DNA from: Tannerellaceae bacterium
GTDB lineage: Bacteria; Bacteroidota; Bacteroidia; Bacteroidales; Tannerellaceae
NCBI GenBank assembly: GCA_021201865.1
Contig: JAJQEE010000079.1
Span: 3,662 to 52,782, forward strand
Reading direction: 5' to 3'
DNA: 49,121 bases
Both the position numbers and the translations under genes were made by a program. This document shows, one piece after another, positions 28,218 to 37,709 of this stretch. The notes under the pieces are model-generated. The model saw only the letters and a list, made by a program, of their open reading frames with translations. It was not told the origin of the DNA and searched no databases. Each line of letters begins with the position of its first letter. Within the stretch, counting starts at the first letter, position 1.

Positions 28218-31200
28218 TTAGAAATTAACCTGTAAACCAACAGAAACAGTTCTTGGATAGGGATAGGTACGTCCCCAGGATGCTTCGGTTTCATTTATTT
28301 CCGGGTCAACCGGTAAACGGCTGCTCTTGAATTCGGCCAGGTTCTGAGCACTGAAATAGACTCTCACTTTATCAATACAAGCCTTACGGCTCAGATGAGC
28401 AGGTAAGGTGTAACCCACAGTCACATTTTTCAATCGTAAGTAAGCCATACTCAACAGGTATCTGCTTTGAGAAACAAAATTGTTAGACCCTGGGATATAT
28501 GAATTGATCGCTGTTCCGGCATGTCCTACATAGGGATTCGGGAAATAGGCATCCGTATTGTTTTCAGTCCAGTAATCCAGCATTCCATCGTATAATGCAT
28601 CCGTACGGTTATAGAGAGGAAGGATCAGGTCAGACGCAGCCCAGTAATCCCGTTTGCCAACTCCCTGGAAGAATACATCCACATCAAAGTTATACAGGTT
28701 GGCACCTAAACGGAAACTATACTGATATCTGGGGGTTGTATTACCGATCACTTTCAGGTCACCCGGGTTATCGGCAGTCAGATCTCCGGTCGTGATCTTA
28801 CCATCTCCGTCCAGATCTTTATATTTCACATCCCCGGGACCATAGGAGAAGTCCCCGGTGATCAAAGCGGATTGATCCGGAATACCCGCTATCAATGTGC
28901 CATCTGCATTGAAATCTGATACCTGGAACAGACGGTCTGTTTCAAATCCCCAGATCTCACCAATTTTCATTCCTTCATAAAATTGTTTGTCTCCCAACAT
29001 TTTATTCTGATTATTCCATTTGGTCACTTCCGTCTGGTAATCCGTCATAGATACATTGGCATAGACCTGCACATTCTTATTGATCGGATAATTAAAGTCG
29101 ACGCTGATCTCATATCCCCTGGTACGCAAGTCACCGGCATTGGTCAGTGGTGCGCTGGCCCCAATTCCCTGAGGTAATGTCTTAGCTGCTGCTAATACAC
29201 CGTTATTGTTCCGTTGATACCAGTCAAAAGAGAAGGTGAACATATTATTCAGGAAACGAACATCCAAACCAATGTCATACGTGATCACCTTTTCCCAGGT
29301 CAGTTTAGGATCTGCAATAGAAGGAGTTTTTACCGAAGGTGCGGATGCTCCGTCTAATACCCATTCCGCATTCTGTACATCCATCATTCTGCGGAAGGCA
29401 TTGGACATCACGTTCTGATTACCGATCGAACCGACAGATGCGCGGATCTTAATATCATTGGCCACGGTTTTCACCTCTTCCATAAAAGATTCTTCTGTCA
29501 GACGGTAACCGACAGATCCGGAGGGGAAGAATCCCCAGAGCTGTCCTACCGGGAAGTTGGATGAGCCGTCATAACGTCCGTTTAACTCCAACAGGTACTT
29601 CCCTTTATAATCATAGTTGATACGTCCGAAGAATCCGGCAATCGCATATTCGTTATGAGCAGACTTCAACAGCTCGGAAGCATTAGTCACATATTGTGCC
29701 CCTGTCGTCAGGGAGATATCCGGCATGGTAGGATCCATCACATTCCGGCGTTCCAGGTAGAATCGCTGGAAATCATTCTTCTCGATGTTGGTTCCGGCCA
29801 TCACCTTCAAGCCATGGTCTTCGAATTGTTTGGAATAGGTGGCATAGGCATTGAACACCTGCGTTTGGTCTTTACTGTGGCTATTCGCGATCTTATCATT
29901 TGCACTACCCGGTACGTCCAGATATTGATAGGCAGTCCCCAAAATATCATTTGCATCCCAGTCTCCGGCCCAAAAGTTCAACATCTGGGTAGAGTGTCCG
30001 TTGATATTCCAGTCTATGGTCTCATTATTGATACTATATTCCGCCACGAATTGCAGGTCTTTGGTAATGTCTGCGATCAACGAAGCATTCAGCCGAAGCA
30101 TATCTGTTTGTTTGTTATTCATGTTAGCCTGTGCCATATACCCCGGTGCATGACGGAAATATTTGCCATCATAAGTTCCATAAGGGAAATATTGTCCCCA
30201 CCGCATATAATAACCAAAATAACCGTTCTTTTCAGATTCGGTAATACCATTATTATAATAGTTGTACGGTTCTTCATGGTTCTTACGGGTAAACAGGGTT
30301 CCTACGCTTGCTTTCAACCAGCTGGTCAGCTGCGTATTCATACTTACATTGGCATTATAGCGTTTCATTTTGTCCGTATTGATCCGCATGAAACCACTTT
30401 GGTTGACATATCCCAAAGAGACCATAAAGGAGGATTTTTCTCCCATCCGTCCCTGTGCGGAGAAATTATGGGTTTGTTGCGGGGTCCAGTCCTTCAACAT
30501 CTCTTTGTGTGGATCCCATATACGATAGGTATACGCGCGGCCGTCAATAATTTCCCAGTCCTCACCATAGACCATTTCTTTGTTCTTACTGTTTCTGCTG
30601 GCAGCATAGTTGGCTTTCCAGTTCTTAATCCCTTTTAATAACACATCGTGCATCATACCAAATGATTCGGACATTTCTCCGGGAGTGGTACGGTTAGTCG
30701 CATACATCATCACCGGCAGTTCATCCTCCGGATCCACAAAGCCGACCAGACTACTGGGTTTACTAAACGCAAAGTTTGTGCTGTAACTGAATTTTACTTT
30801 ATCTCCGGCAGCCTGCCCTTTTTTAGTAGTGATCAACACCACCCCGAAAGCTCCACGGGTTCCATAAATTGAAGCAGAAGCAGCATCTTTCAATACGGAA
30901 ATATTAGCAATATCCTCCGGGTTGATCAGGGTGAGGTCAGAAGGTACTCCATCCACTAAGATCAGAGGTTCTCCCTTTTCCTTCCCGTCAATAATGGTTC
31001 CGATACCACGGATATTAATCGTTGCATCCCCTCCCAGATTACCACTCTTATAAGTAACAGTTAACCCCGGAGTGATCCCTTGCAGGGATTTGGCCACATC
31101 TGCCACAGGCTTACTACCCAATGCTTTATCCACATCCACAGTGGCAACAGCACCCGTCAGGTTTTCTTTCTTCTGAACACCATATCCTACGATCACCACC

Positions 31201-31847
31201 TCATCTACTAATTGCGTATCTTCCTGGAGAGTCACATTGATCACCTCTCTGTCTGCCTGGACAGACCAGGGTTTATATCCCAGATAGGAAAATACCAAAA
31301 CAGCATTGTTATGGGGAACAGTCAATATATACCGCCCATCAAAATCAGTCACGGTCCCGGTTGTAGTTCCCTGAACCACCACATTGACTCCGATAATGGG
31401 GTCACCATAGGAATCTTTTACCACCCCACTGACCGTTCTGGCTTGTTGTTGGGGAGCACTGACAGGAGTAGCGGTTCTTTCCTTTACGGATAAGACAATA
31501 TGGGAACCCTCCATAGAGTAATCCAGATCTGTTTCATTAAACAGGTTATTTAAAACCTCACTGACCGGTTTACCCTGGACATTGACGGAAACCCTACGGT
31601 TCACATTTACCTGGTCATTATAGATGAACAGATAATCCGTCTGGTGTTCTATTTCATTCAGGATATCTTCCAGCTGGACATTGCTTTTATGGATGCTCAC
31701 TCTTGCGTTCTGCGAGTGAGTATTTTCTGCGAATGTGCAGAAAACGCAGATCAAAAGCAGGGACATGGTTATTCGCATAATTCTAAAGAGTTGTTTACAT
31801 CGTGGATTTTTCGGACAATCCATCCCCGACAAAGATTTATTTTTCAT
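28218..31847 (-). CDS. SusC-like TonB-dependent transporter with STN signalling domain
   Basis: The product is a 1209-residue outer-membrane transporter. A signal peptide ends near ENTHS with Gln next. An STN domain lies at about 50-120 (VQLEDILNEIEHQTDYLFIYNDQ), the N-terminal extension that contacts a FecR anti-sigma factor. A carboxypeptidase-regulatory-like domain spans about 137-225 (VSGVVKDSYGDPIIGVNVVVQGTT). The plug begins near VDEVVIVGYGVQKKENLTGAV, with LVDGVPSDL and VLKDAASASIYGTRGAFGVVLITTKKG. The rest is the beta-barrel, ending TVSVGLQVNF. The STN domain together with the upstream fecR and sigma genes indicates trans-envelope signalling in which substrate passage induces the locus. 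Confidence 0.95.
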   Translation of the reverse strand: MKNKSLSGMDCPKNPRCKQLFRIMRITMSLLLICVFCTFAENTHSQNARVSIHKSNVQLEDILNEIEHQTDYLFIYNDQVNVNRRVSVNVQGKPVSEVLNNLFNETDLDYSMEGSHIVLSVKERTATPVSAPQQQARTVSGVVKDSYGDPIIGVNVVVQGTTTGTVTDFDGRYILTVPHNNAVLVFSYLGYKPWSVQADREVINVTLQEDTQLVDEVVIVGYGVQKKENLTGAVATVDVDKALGSKPVADVAKSLQGITPGLTVTYKSGNLGGDATINIRGIGTIIDGKEKGEPLILVDGVPSDLTLINPEDIANISVLKDAASASIYGTRGAFGVVLITTKKGQAAGDKVKFSYSTNFAFSKPSSLVGFVDPEDELPVMMYATNRTTPGEMSESFGMMHDVLLKGIKNWKANYAASRNSKNKEMVYGEDWEIIDGRAYTYRIWDPHKEMLKDWTPQQTHNFSAQGRMGEKSSFMVSLGYVNQSGFMRINTDKMKRYNANVSMNTQLTSWLKASVGTLFTRKNHEEPYNYYNNGITESEKNGYFGYYMRWGQYFPYGTYDGKYFRHAPGYMAQANMNNKQTDMLRLNASLIADITKDLQFVAEYSINNETIDWNINGHSTQMLNFWAGDWDANDILGTAYQYLDVPGSANDKIANSHSKDQTQVFNAYATYSKQFEDHGLKVMAGTNIEKNDFQRFYLERRNVMDPTMPDISLTTGAQYVTNASELLKSAHNEYAIAGFFGRINYDYKGKYLLELNGRYDGSSNFPVGQLWGFFPSGSVGYRLTEESFMEEVKTVANDIKIRASVGSIGNQNVMSNAFRRMMDVQNAEWVLDGASAPSVKTPSIADPKLTWEKVITYDIGLDVRFLNNMFTFSFDWYQRNNNGVLAAAKTLPQGIGASAPLTNAGDLRTRGYEISVDFNYPINKNVQVYANVSMTDYQTEVTKWNNQNKMLGDKQFYEGMKIGEIWGFETDRLFQVSDFNADGTLIAGIPDQSALITGDFSYGPGDVKYKDLDGDGKITTGDLTADNPGDLKVIGNTTPRYQYSFRLGANLYNFDVDVFFQGVGKRDYWAASDLILPLYNRTDALYDGMLDYWTENNTDAYFPNPYVGHAGTAINSYIPGSNNFVSQSRYLLSMAYLRLKNVTVGYTLPAHLSRKACIDKVRVYFSAQNLAEFKSSRLPVDPEINETEASWGRTYPYPRTVSVGLQVNF

Positions 31848-31898
31848 ACCTTTGTAATGATTTGAAGTTAATACGATTAATAATAATTGTGTTGACAG

Positions 31899-31930
31899 AT
31901 GCCGGTAAGTGTTGGCGCATTTACCGGCAT
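31899..31930. promoter_or_regulatory. hairpin in the fecR-susC interval
   Basis: ATGCCGGTAA (31899-31908) and TTACCGGCAT (31921-31930) form a perfect 10-bp stem with a 12-nt loop. It lies 52 bases before the susC start and 52 bases after the fecR stop, with no T run on either strand. It could be a leader structure, an operator or a processing site. Confidence 0.5.
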
Positions 31931-31982
31931 TATTGGTTAACAGTTAGTGTCTATTCATAGGCAGAAGATTTTAAGGGTTTCA

Positions 31983-32921
31983 CTAATCTATGTATATGAT
32001 CTGATTTTCGTCATCCTGACTGTAAGAGAAACGGATATCTTTCTGTAATACCCGCAGGGCATAGTCCACTCCATCGGTTTGCCGGAACTTTCCGGTATAA
32101 TGCATATTCAGGATTTTCTCATTGTTGATCCGGATACTTTTTCCATAGTATTTCTCAAATTCCTGCATAATGGATTCAAAGGAATCATTCCGGAAACAGA
32201 TCAGCCCTTCTGTCCAGCGGTAACGGTTGTAATCATCTACCGGTACCACTTCAAACTTACCCCCTCTCAGAACAGCTTTACTGTCCGGGTGCAACACTAA
32301 GGTTTGTGCCGGGTCCAGGGCGGAAGTAACCTTGACAGAGCCCTGCATCAGGGTCGTTTCAAAATCATCTTTATACGAATAGGCCTCTACATTAAAATTG
32401 GTACCTAACACCTCTACCTTTCCTTTGGAAGTATGAACAACAAATGATCTTTTCTCTTCTTTCGTCACTTCAAAATAGGCCTCTCCGTCCAACTCCACCC
32501 GCCGGTCCTTCTTTCCGAAAGAGACAGGATATTGCAAAGTGGTCCGGGCATTCAGCCATACATTCGTACCATCCGGCAAAGTCAGGTTCACCCGTTGCCC
32601 GGCAGGAACAGAGATCGTTTGTATAGCCATCTGATCATTCCGGGAAGTCTGTTCCATATAGAAGAAACCAACAGCCAACGTAATAGCGACTACTGCTGCG
32701 ATCTTCAATAATTCCAAAACCGGACGGGGAAGAGAGAAGGAACGTTTTGTTTTTACCGGCTCTCTCTCCTGAGCCAACAGAAGCATCATGTCAAACAATC
32801 TGCGCTCTTTAAAAAAAGTCCGCTCATTTTCCGGAGAAGCCTCCATCCATTTTCTGACCTCTTCCTGTTGCTGCTGCGTCGCAGTTCCTTCAAAGAATGT
32901 ATATAATATATCTTTTTCCAT
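31983..32921 (-). CDS. FecR-family anti-sigma factor
   Basis: FecR-type proteins sit in the inner membrane. They hold or activate an ECF sigma factor in the cytoplasm and read the state of a SusC/TonB transporter through the periplasm. The 312-residue product has a cytoplasmic N-terminal part of about 70 residues (MEKDILYTFFEGTATQQQQEEVRKWM). A single membrane segment lies at about 73-90 (LLKIAAVVAITLAVGFFYM). The periplasmic FecR domain has ISVPAGQRVNLTLPDGTNVWLNARTTLQYP, and a C-terminal DUF4974 domain has FRNDSFESIMQEFEKYYGKSI. It follows the sigma gene by 100 bases and precedes the STN-bearing susC. Confidence 0.93.
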   Translation of the reverse strand: MEKDILYTFFEGTATQQQQEEVRKWMEASPENERTFFKERRLFDMMLLLAQEREPVKTKRSFSLPRPVLELLKIAAVVAITLAVGFFYMEQTSRNDQMAIQTISVPAGQRVNLTLPDGTNVWLNARTTLQYPVSFGKKDRRVELDGEAYFEVTKEEKRSFVVHTSKGKVEVLGTNFNVEAYSYKDDFETTLMQGSVKVTSALDPAQTLVLHPDSKAVLRGGKFEVVPVDDYNRYRWTEGLICFRNDSFESIMQEFEKYYGKSIRINNEKILNMHYTGKFRQTDGVDYALRVLQKDIRFSYSQDDENQIIYID

Positions 32922-33021
32922 TGATTTTCGTATCTACCGGCTCCATATAGATCATACAGACCTGTATATATAAAGCAGTTCACACAGAGATATCCCCAGT
33001 GAAAAGTTGAAAAAAATTCTT

Positions 33022-33582
33022 TTAACCGAAAAAGAGTAGGAAAAAGGGCAGATAGTCTTTCAGATTATGACGAAGAAGTTTCAATGCTTTCGTTATATGG
33101 AATTCTACATTTTTAGTTGTCATTCCCAGCTCTGCGGCAATCTCTTTATGGGATTTATTCTGATAACGACTCATCAGAAAGATCCGGCGGGTCTGTTCCG
33201 GAAGTTTCTCCAGCGTTCTGTCTACAATTTCCTGTGCTTCGGCAGTAAAAAGTTCGTAAGGTTCACAAGCCTCCAATGTGGCGATCCGGGTATGAAGTTC
33301 CCATTCCGCATGGTCCCTCATCTTTTCCGTCACCGCTTCCCGCACCTGCAAATGCTGGAGATGGTTCAGGCACTTATGTTTAATGATAGTCAGAATATAG
33401 GCAGGGATATTGGATTCATTGTTCAGCGAGTGACGGTTTTCCCAATAATAGAGTAACGCTTCCACGACAAAATCTTCAGCTATAGCCACATCGTTCACAT
33501 ACGTATTAGCGAAACGGATAAACCGTCCCTGATAATCCGTAAACAGTTGGTTAAAAGCTTTCAGGTCTGACGTACTCTCCAT
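33022..33582 (-). CDS. ECF-type RNA polymerase sigma factor
   Basis: The 186-residue product is a sigma-70 factor of the extracytoplasmic-function group. Region 2 is at about 5-80 (FNQLFTDYQGRFIRFANTYVNDVAIAEDFVVEALLYYWENR). Region 4 is at about 125-180 (LEKLPEQTRRIFLMSRYQNKSHKEIAAELGMTTKNVEFHITKALKLLR), with the helix-turn-helix. It ends in an unusual hydrophobic tail, LPFFLLFFG. It is the first gene of the sigma-fecR-susC-susD order and is divergent from the PepSY-like gene. It should drive the susCD promoter when FecR signals. Confidence 0.93.
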   Translation of the reverse strand: MESTSDLKAFNQLFTDYQGRFIRFANTYVNDVAIAEDFVVEALLYYWENRHSLNNESNIPAYILTIIKHKCLNHLQHLQVREAVTEKMRDHAEWELHTRIATLEACEPYELFTAEAQEIVDRTLEKLPEQTRRIFLMSRYQNKSHKEIAAELGMTTKNVEFHITKALKLLRHNLKDYLPFFLLFFG

Positions 33583-33766
33583 AGCTTCTTTTTACAAGTG
33601 TAAATATATGAAAAAATAAACAGATTAGAAAAGGATGTTTTTAACATCGTGAAAAGAAGCCGGAAGCGTGCACCGGAATAGAAAGATCAACATTCATAGG
33701 ATTTGTTTGTTTGTATGTAATACAGAGAGAGATAAGCAACTATCAATTATTAAAAACAGAATAAGT

Positions 33767-34210
33767 ATGAAACGATTCATGATGGCATGTATATGCCTTT
33801 TCGCGATCCATTGCTATGCGTTGGCAGATGATGATAAACGGATTGATTACAACCAGTTACCGGAGCAGGCCCGCCAGTTCATAGAACAACACTTTTCAAG
33901 TGGAGATATTGAACATGTCATGGAGGACAGCGAATGGGGCGGATTAGATAAAAGTTATGAAGTTCATTTCACGAACGGTACCCATATTGAATTCGACAGT
34001 AGCGGTGAATGGGAAGATATTAAATGCAAATATTCCCATGTTCCGGATGAAGTGGTCCCTCAGCCGATCCTGAATTATGCAAATCAACACCACCCCTCCA
34101 ATAAGATCGTCCGGTTGGACAAAGGGTTCCGTAAATATGAAGCTAAATTAGACAACGGACGGGAATTAGTGTTTGACCTGAATTTCAAATTCCGTAAATA
34201 CGACGACTAA
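33767..34210 (+). CDS. small exported PepSY-like (DUF2874) protein
   Basis: The 147-residue product begins at ATG 33767 with a signal peptide, MKRFMMACICLFAIHCYALA, then DDDKRIDYNQLPEQARQFIEQHF. It has two tandem PepSY-like/DUF2874 units. The second, VPQPILNYANQHHPSNKIVRLDKGFRKYEAKLDNGRELVFDLNFKF, repeats the pattern of the first. Such proteins are periplasmic and acidic with unknown function, and are common in gut Bacteroidales. The frame is open for 33 codons upstream to 33668, but those encode no signal-like sequence. It is divergent from the ECF sigma gene. An inverted repeat GATGTT-TTT-AACATC at 33634-33648 lies in the shared control region. Confidence 0.8.
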   Translation: MKRFMMACICLFAIHCYALADDDKRIDYNQLPEQARQFIEQHFSSGDIEHVMEDSEWGGLDKSYEVHFTNGTHIEFDSSGEWEDIKCKYSHVPDEVVPQPILNYANQHHPSNKIVRLDKGFRKYEAKLDNGRELVFDLNFKFRKYDD

Positions 34211-34233
34211 CAAACATCGTTCGCACACAGCGG

Positions 34234-34301
34234 ACACAGATCAGACAGACGGACACGGCTATTTATTTTTAATATATCTTCCGGATCTGTCTGATCTGTG
34301 T
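34234..34301 (+). terminator. 16-bp inverted repeat after the PepSY-like gene
   Basis: ACACAGATCAGACAGA (34234-34249) and its exact reverse complement (34286-34301) are separated by 36 AT-rich bases. GCATTTTCT follows. The position 24 bases after the stop suggests a transcript-end structure, though the loop is long and the T tail short. Confidence 0.45.
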
Positions 34302-34459
34302 GCATTTTCTGAATCTTTATTCCCTTCTGAAGCACAAAAGAAGCTGATAAAATAACCGTAGAGAGAAATGTTTACAAAATAACAGTTATATTTACCCCCA
34401 GAGTCAAAGACAAGAATGATAATAACAAGATAAGAGAATTTGTGTAGGACCCTGTGTGG

Positions 34460-34505
34460 CATACGAATGCAGGATAGTAAGTAAACCATACCCATCCTTC
34501 GTATG
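34460..34505 (+). promoter_or_regulatory. inverted repeat in the GH127 leader
   Basis: CATACGAA (34460-34467) pairs with TTCGTATG (34498-34505), and GGAT (34472-34475) with ATCC (34494-34497), leaving a 4-base bulge. The direct repeat CCTGTGTG occurs at 34451-34458 and 34511-34518. It lies 44 bases before the GH127 start and may be an operator or leader hairpin. The rest of 34302-34548 shows no gene. Confidence 0.4.
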
Positions 34506-34548
34506 AGCGTCCTGTGTGTATTATTTATTTTAATAACTTATTCTATTC

Positions 34549-37001
34549 ATGAAGAGAAATGTGATTGTAGCCCTTTTGGTGAGTTCGATGTACACATACT
34601 CCCAGGAGGGATTAACGCCCGTCTCCTTTGAAAAAGTCACCTTGCAGGATGAGTTCTGGAGTAACCGGATGAAAATCCAGAAACAGGTATTGGTGCCTGT
34701 CGCATTTGAACGGACTCAGGAAGCAGTAAATGACCTCCGGCTAACAGGAGAGTATCTGAAAAACGGACAAGGAACACTTCCAACGTCCAGTAGGTTTAAC
34801 ACGTCAGATCTCTACAAAGTCATCGAAGGGGCTGCCTATTTATTAAAAATGGAAAGAGATCCGGCATTGGAAAAACAGATCGATGAGATCGCAGAGATCA
34901 TTGCCGGTGCACAGGAACCTGACGGATATCTCTATCCGGCCCACTCCACGGGATCTTCGCAGGATGCAGAACATTGGGGAGGTTCCGGTATGGGAGACAA
35001 ACCCTATTCCTGGGTGGTTCACAGCCATGAACTGTATAATGTAGGCCATCTCTATGAAGCGGCTGTTGCCTATTACCAGGCAACCGGGAAAAGGAACCTG
35101 CTGGAGATAGCGCTGAAAAGTGCACAGCATGTGAATCAGGTATTCTTTGAAGGAGATCCCGGCTACCATGGCGGGCAACCTATCAACCAGGCTCCCGGAC
35201 ACCAGGAGATCGAACTGGCATTGGTCAAACTCTACCGGGTGACCGGAGACCCCCTCTATCTGGAAATGGCTAAAAAATTCATTGATATCCGCGGGATCAC
35301 CTATATCCCGGACGGTGAAGGAACGATGTCCCCTGAATATGCACAGCAACACGCTCCGGTCAGATGCCAGCATGAGGCCGTAGGACACGCCGTGCGTGCC
35401 GTCTATTTATATTCCGCTATGTCGGACGTAGGAACTCTCACGGGTGATCCCACCCTGTCCCCCGCACTGAACCGGATCTGGCATAATATTGTGGATACCC
35501 GTATGCACATTACCGGCGGATTAGGGGCTATTCATGGAATCGAAGGTTTCGGACCGCCCTATGAGTTACCCAACAAAGAGGCCTATAATGAGACCTGTGC
35601 TGCTGTAGGAAATGTATTTTTCAACCACCGGATGTTCCTTTTGGAAAAAGACGGGAAGTATATGGACGTAGCCGAGGTAGCCCTACTCAATAACGTACTG
35701 GCCGGAGTCAATCTGGAAGGGAACAAATTCTTCTATGTCAACCCATTGGCCTCAGCCGGTATGGTAGACCGCTCCCATTGGTTCGGCACAGCCTGTTGCC
35801 CGACTAATCTTGCCCGGTTGATACCCCAGTTATCCGGCATGATGTATGCCCACACGGAGAATGAGATCTATTTCGGATTTTATGCAGGGAGTGAGGTAGA
35901 AATCCCGCTGACTTCCGGACATGTGAAATTAGTGCAGTCCACCGCCTATCCTTTTGAAGAAAAGATACGGGTCACCGTAACTCCTTCCGGAAAAGAACAA
36001 TCTTTTTCTTTAAAAATGAGGATACCCACCTGGACAGGCAGCCAGTTCGTACCCGGAGCACTGTATTCCTACACAGACAAACAGCCTGTCAATTGGGAAC
36101 TCTATGTGAACGGTGAAAAAGTGTCCCATCCGGTTATGGAAAAAGGATTTGTCTGCATGGACCGGAAATGGAATGCCGGAGACCAGGTGGAATTACGTTT
36201 ACCTATGCCCGTACGTTACAACAAAGCAATAGAAGCGGTACAGGCAGACAGAGGTAAAATCGCAGTCACCAGCGGCCCGTTGGTCTATTGTGCAGAAGGG
36301 ATAGATAATGAAGGAGATGTAAACCGGTATGTTCTTACAGCTTCCACCCATCCGGAAGTATCCACCATCCGGGAAGGTGTATTGCAAGGAATCTCCTCCA
36401 TCCGGAACATCCCGGCCCGCTACATGGATAGTAAAGGAGCATTTTCCTCCGTGTCCCTCACGTTAGTTCCCTACTATGCCTGGAATAACCGGGGAGTTTC
36501 TACCATGAACATCTGGTTCTATGAAAACGAAACCATTGCGAAAGAAGAAACAGAAGTATTGCCGGTTCTTTTAAAAGATATTCAGGCCAGTTATGTAAGC
36601 AACCGGGAAAATGTCTGGAACATTATGAACGGTAAATTCCCGGTTAGTTCTTCGGATACGGAGATGGAACGCTGGACTTCCGGAGCCAGAGGGAAGGAGC
36701 AGCAGATTGAATTTATCTTTGATAAACCCACGGATGTAAAATCCTTTTCCGTCTACTGGTACGACGATAATGAAAGAACCCTGTTACCGGAAAATGGCAT
36801 CTGGAATACAAAGATACACAGGGTAACTGGAAGATCTTCCCTTTATATAGTACTGATTCCTACAGCCTCCTGAAAGACCAGTTCAACCTGGTCCACTCCG
36901 ACGGAGACTCTTTTATCATAGAAAATCTCCGTTTACACATTCAACCCAAAGAAACTTCCACAGCCGGGATTCTGCAAGTGGTAATCGATGGTAAAAACTA
37001 A
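34549..37001 (+). pseudogene. GH127 beta-L-arabinofuranosidase (DUF1680), frameshifted near the C-terminus
   Basis: GH127 enzymes release L-arabinofuranose from plant glycans and glycoproteins. A signal peptide ends MYTYS with Gln next. The (alpha/alpha)6 catalytic domain has ETCAAVGN (Glu348, Cys350) and TACCPTN (Cys416, Cys417), the zinc-thiolate set of the family. Beta domains follow. The first frame stops at 36873 after a garbled tail. The other frame continues from about 36795 with WHLEYKDTQGNWKIFPLYSTD to the stop at 36999-37001. Restoring one T in the AAAATGG at 36791-36797 gives LPENWHLEYKD, the expected sequence, and a full protein of about 817 residues. Only the C-terminal part, about 70 residues, is lost, so some activity might survive. 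Confidence 0.85.
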
Positions 37002-37026
37002 CAAACCATTATAATAGAAAAAATTA

Positions 37027-37066
37027 AGGGATAGCCTTTTCTATAGGCTGTCCCTTATTCTTATTT
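37027..37066 (+). terminator. terminator after GH127
   Basis: AAGGGATAGCC (37027-37037) pairs with GGCTGTCCCTT (37047-37057) with one T-G pair. ATTCTTATTT follows. It lies 25 bases after the restored GH127 stop codon, which supports that stop as the original gene end. Confidence 0.8.
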
Positions 37067-37084
37067 CCTCTTGAGAAGCTATAT

Positions 37085-37620
37085 AAAAACTCTCATGGTT
37101 TTCGTAAGTACCCCCAATGGAGTGCCATGTGAATGGTAGATCGACCTTAGCCAATACCCCCGGGTGTAACCCAGTCATGTCTGGCAGATTTAATTGAGAT
37201 AGGGCATGTTCAAATCAGACCCGGGTATCAGTCATGTTCGGAAGATTTTTACGAACGGCAATGGCAAAGGGCGATTGGCGAAGGTTGATCTCTTTATCTC
37301 CTAAGTCCCGCAGGGACGGCACATAATAGCCTGGGATGCAAGTCCCAGGTCATATATTAGGAGTCAATGGAGTGCTGTAAGCACGACACAGTATATACAA
37401 ACCGATTGTTTCCATAAGATGGGGTGTACCTACAGCACACCCTCGGGTGGGGATCTCTCTACCTGGGACTTGCGTCCCAGGCTATTATGTGCCGTCCCTG
37501 CGGGACTCAAGAGATAAAAATCACCCTTCGAAAAATCTTCCGAACCTGACCTGGGACTTGCGTCTCAGGCTAAATATGTGTCGTCCCTGCGGAATTTAAG
37601 AGATCAATGCTGGCAAATCC
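37085..37620. repeat. array of palindromic repeat modules in direct and inverted order
   Basis: A module of about 56 bases, running from AAGTCCCGCAGGGACGGCAC to TGCAAGTCCCAGGT, occurs at 37294-37350. It recurs inverted at 37461-37516 and, more diverged, at 37549-37604. Upstream, 37220-37293 (GTTCGGAAGATTTTTACGAA and following) matches sequence before the same module at 48980-49030. The stretch 37131-37170 resembles part of the MITE-like element at 48543-48836. Nothing here encodes a protein. The stretch between the GH127 terminator and the VOC gene is made almost wholly of such modules. Confidence 0.8.
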
Positions 37621-37709
37621 GGAGCATGAGAGCTCATTCGAGATTGAAAAAGGCATCTCTCATACCTGCTTTCCGCTTCCGGAGAAGAATTGAGGGTAAT
37701 ATATATTCT

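Noticed and set aside
29655-30638. Long plus-strand frame of 327 codons inside susC
   Set aside because: It is a shadow of the susC barrel-coding region, without domain features or a start context.
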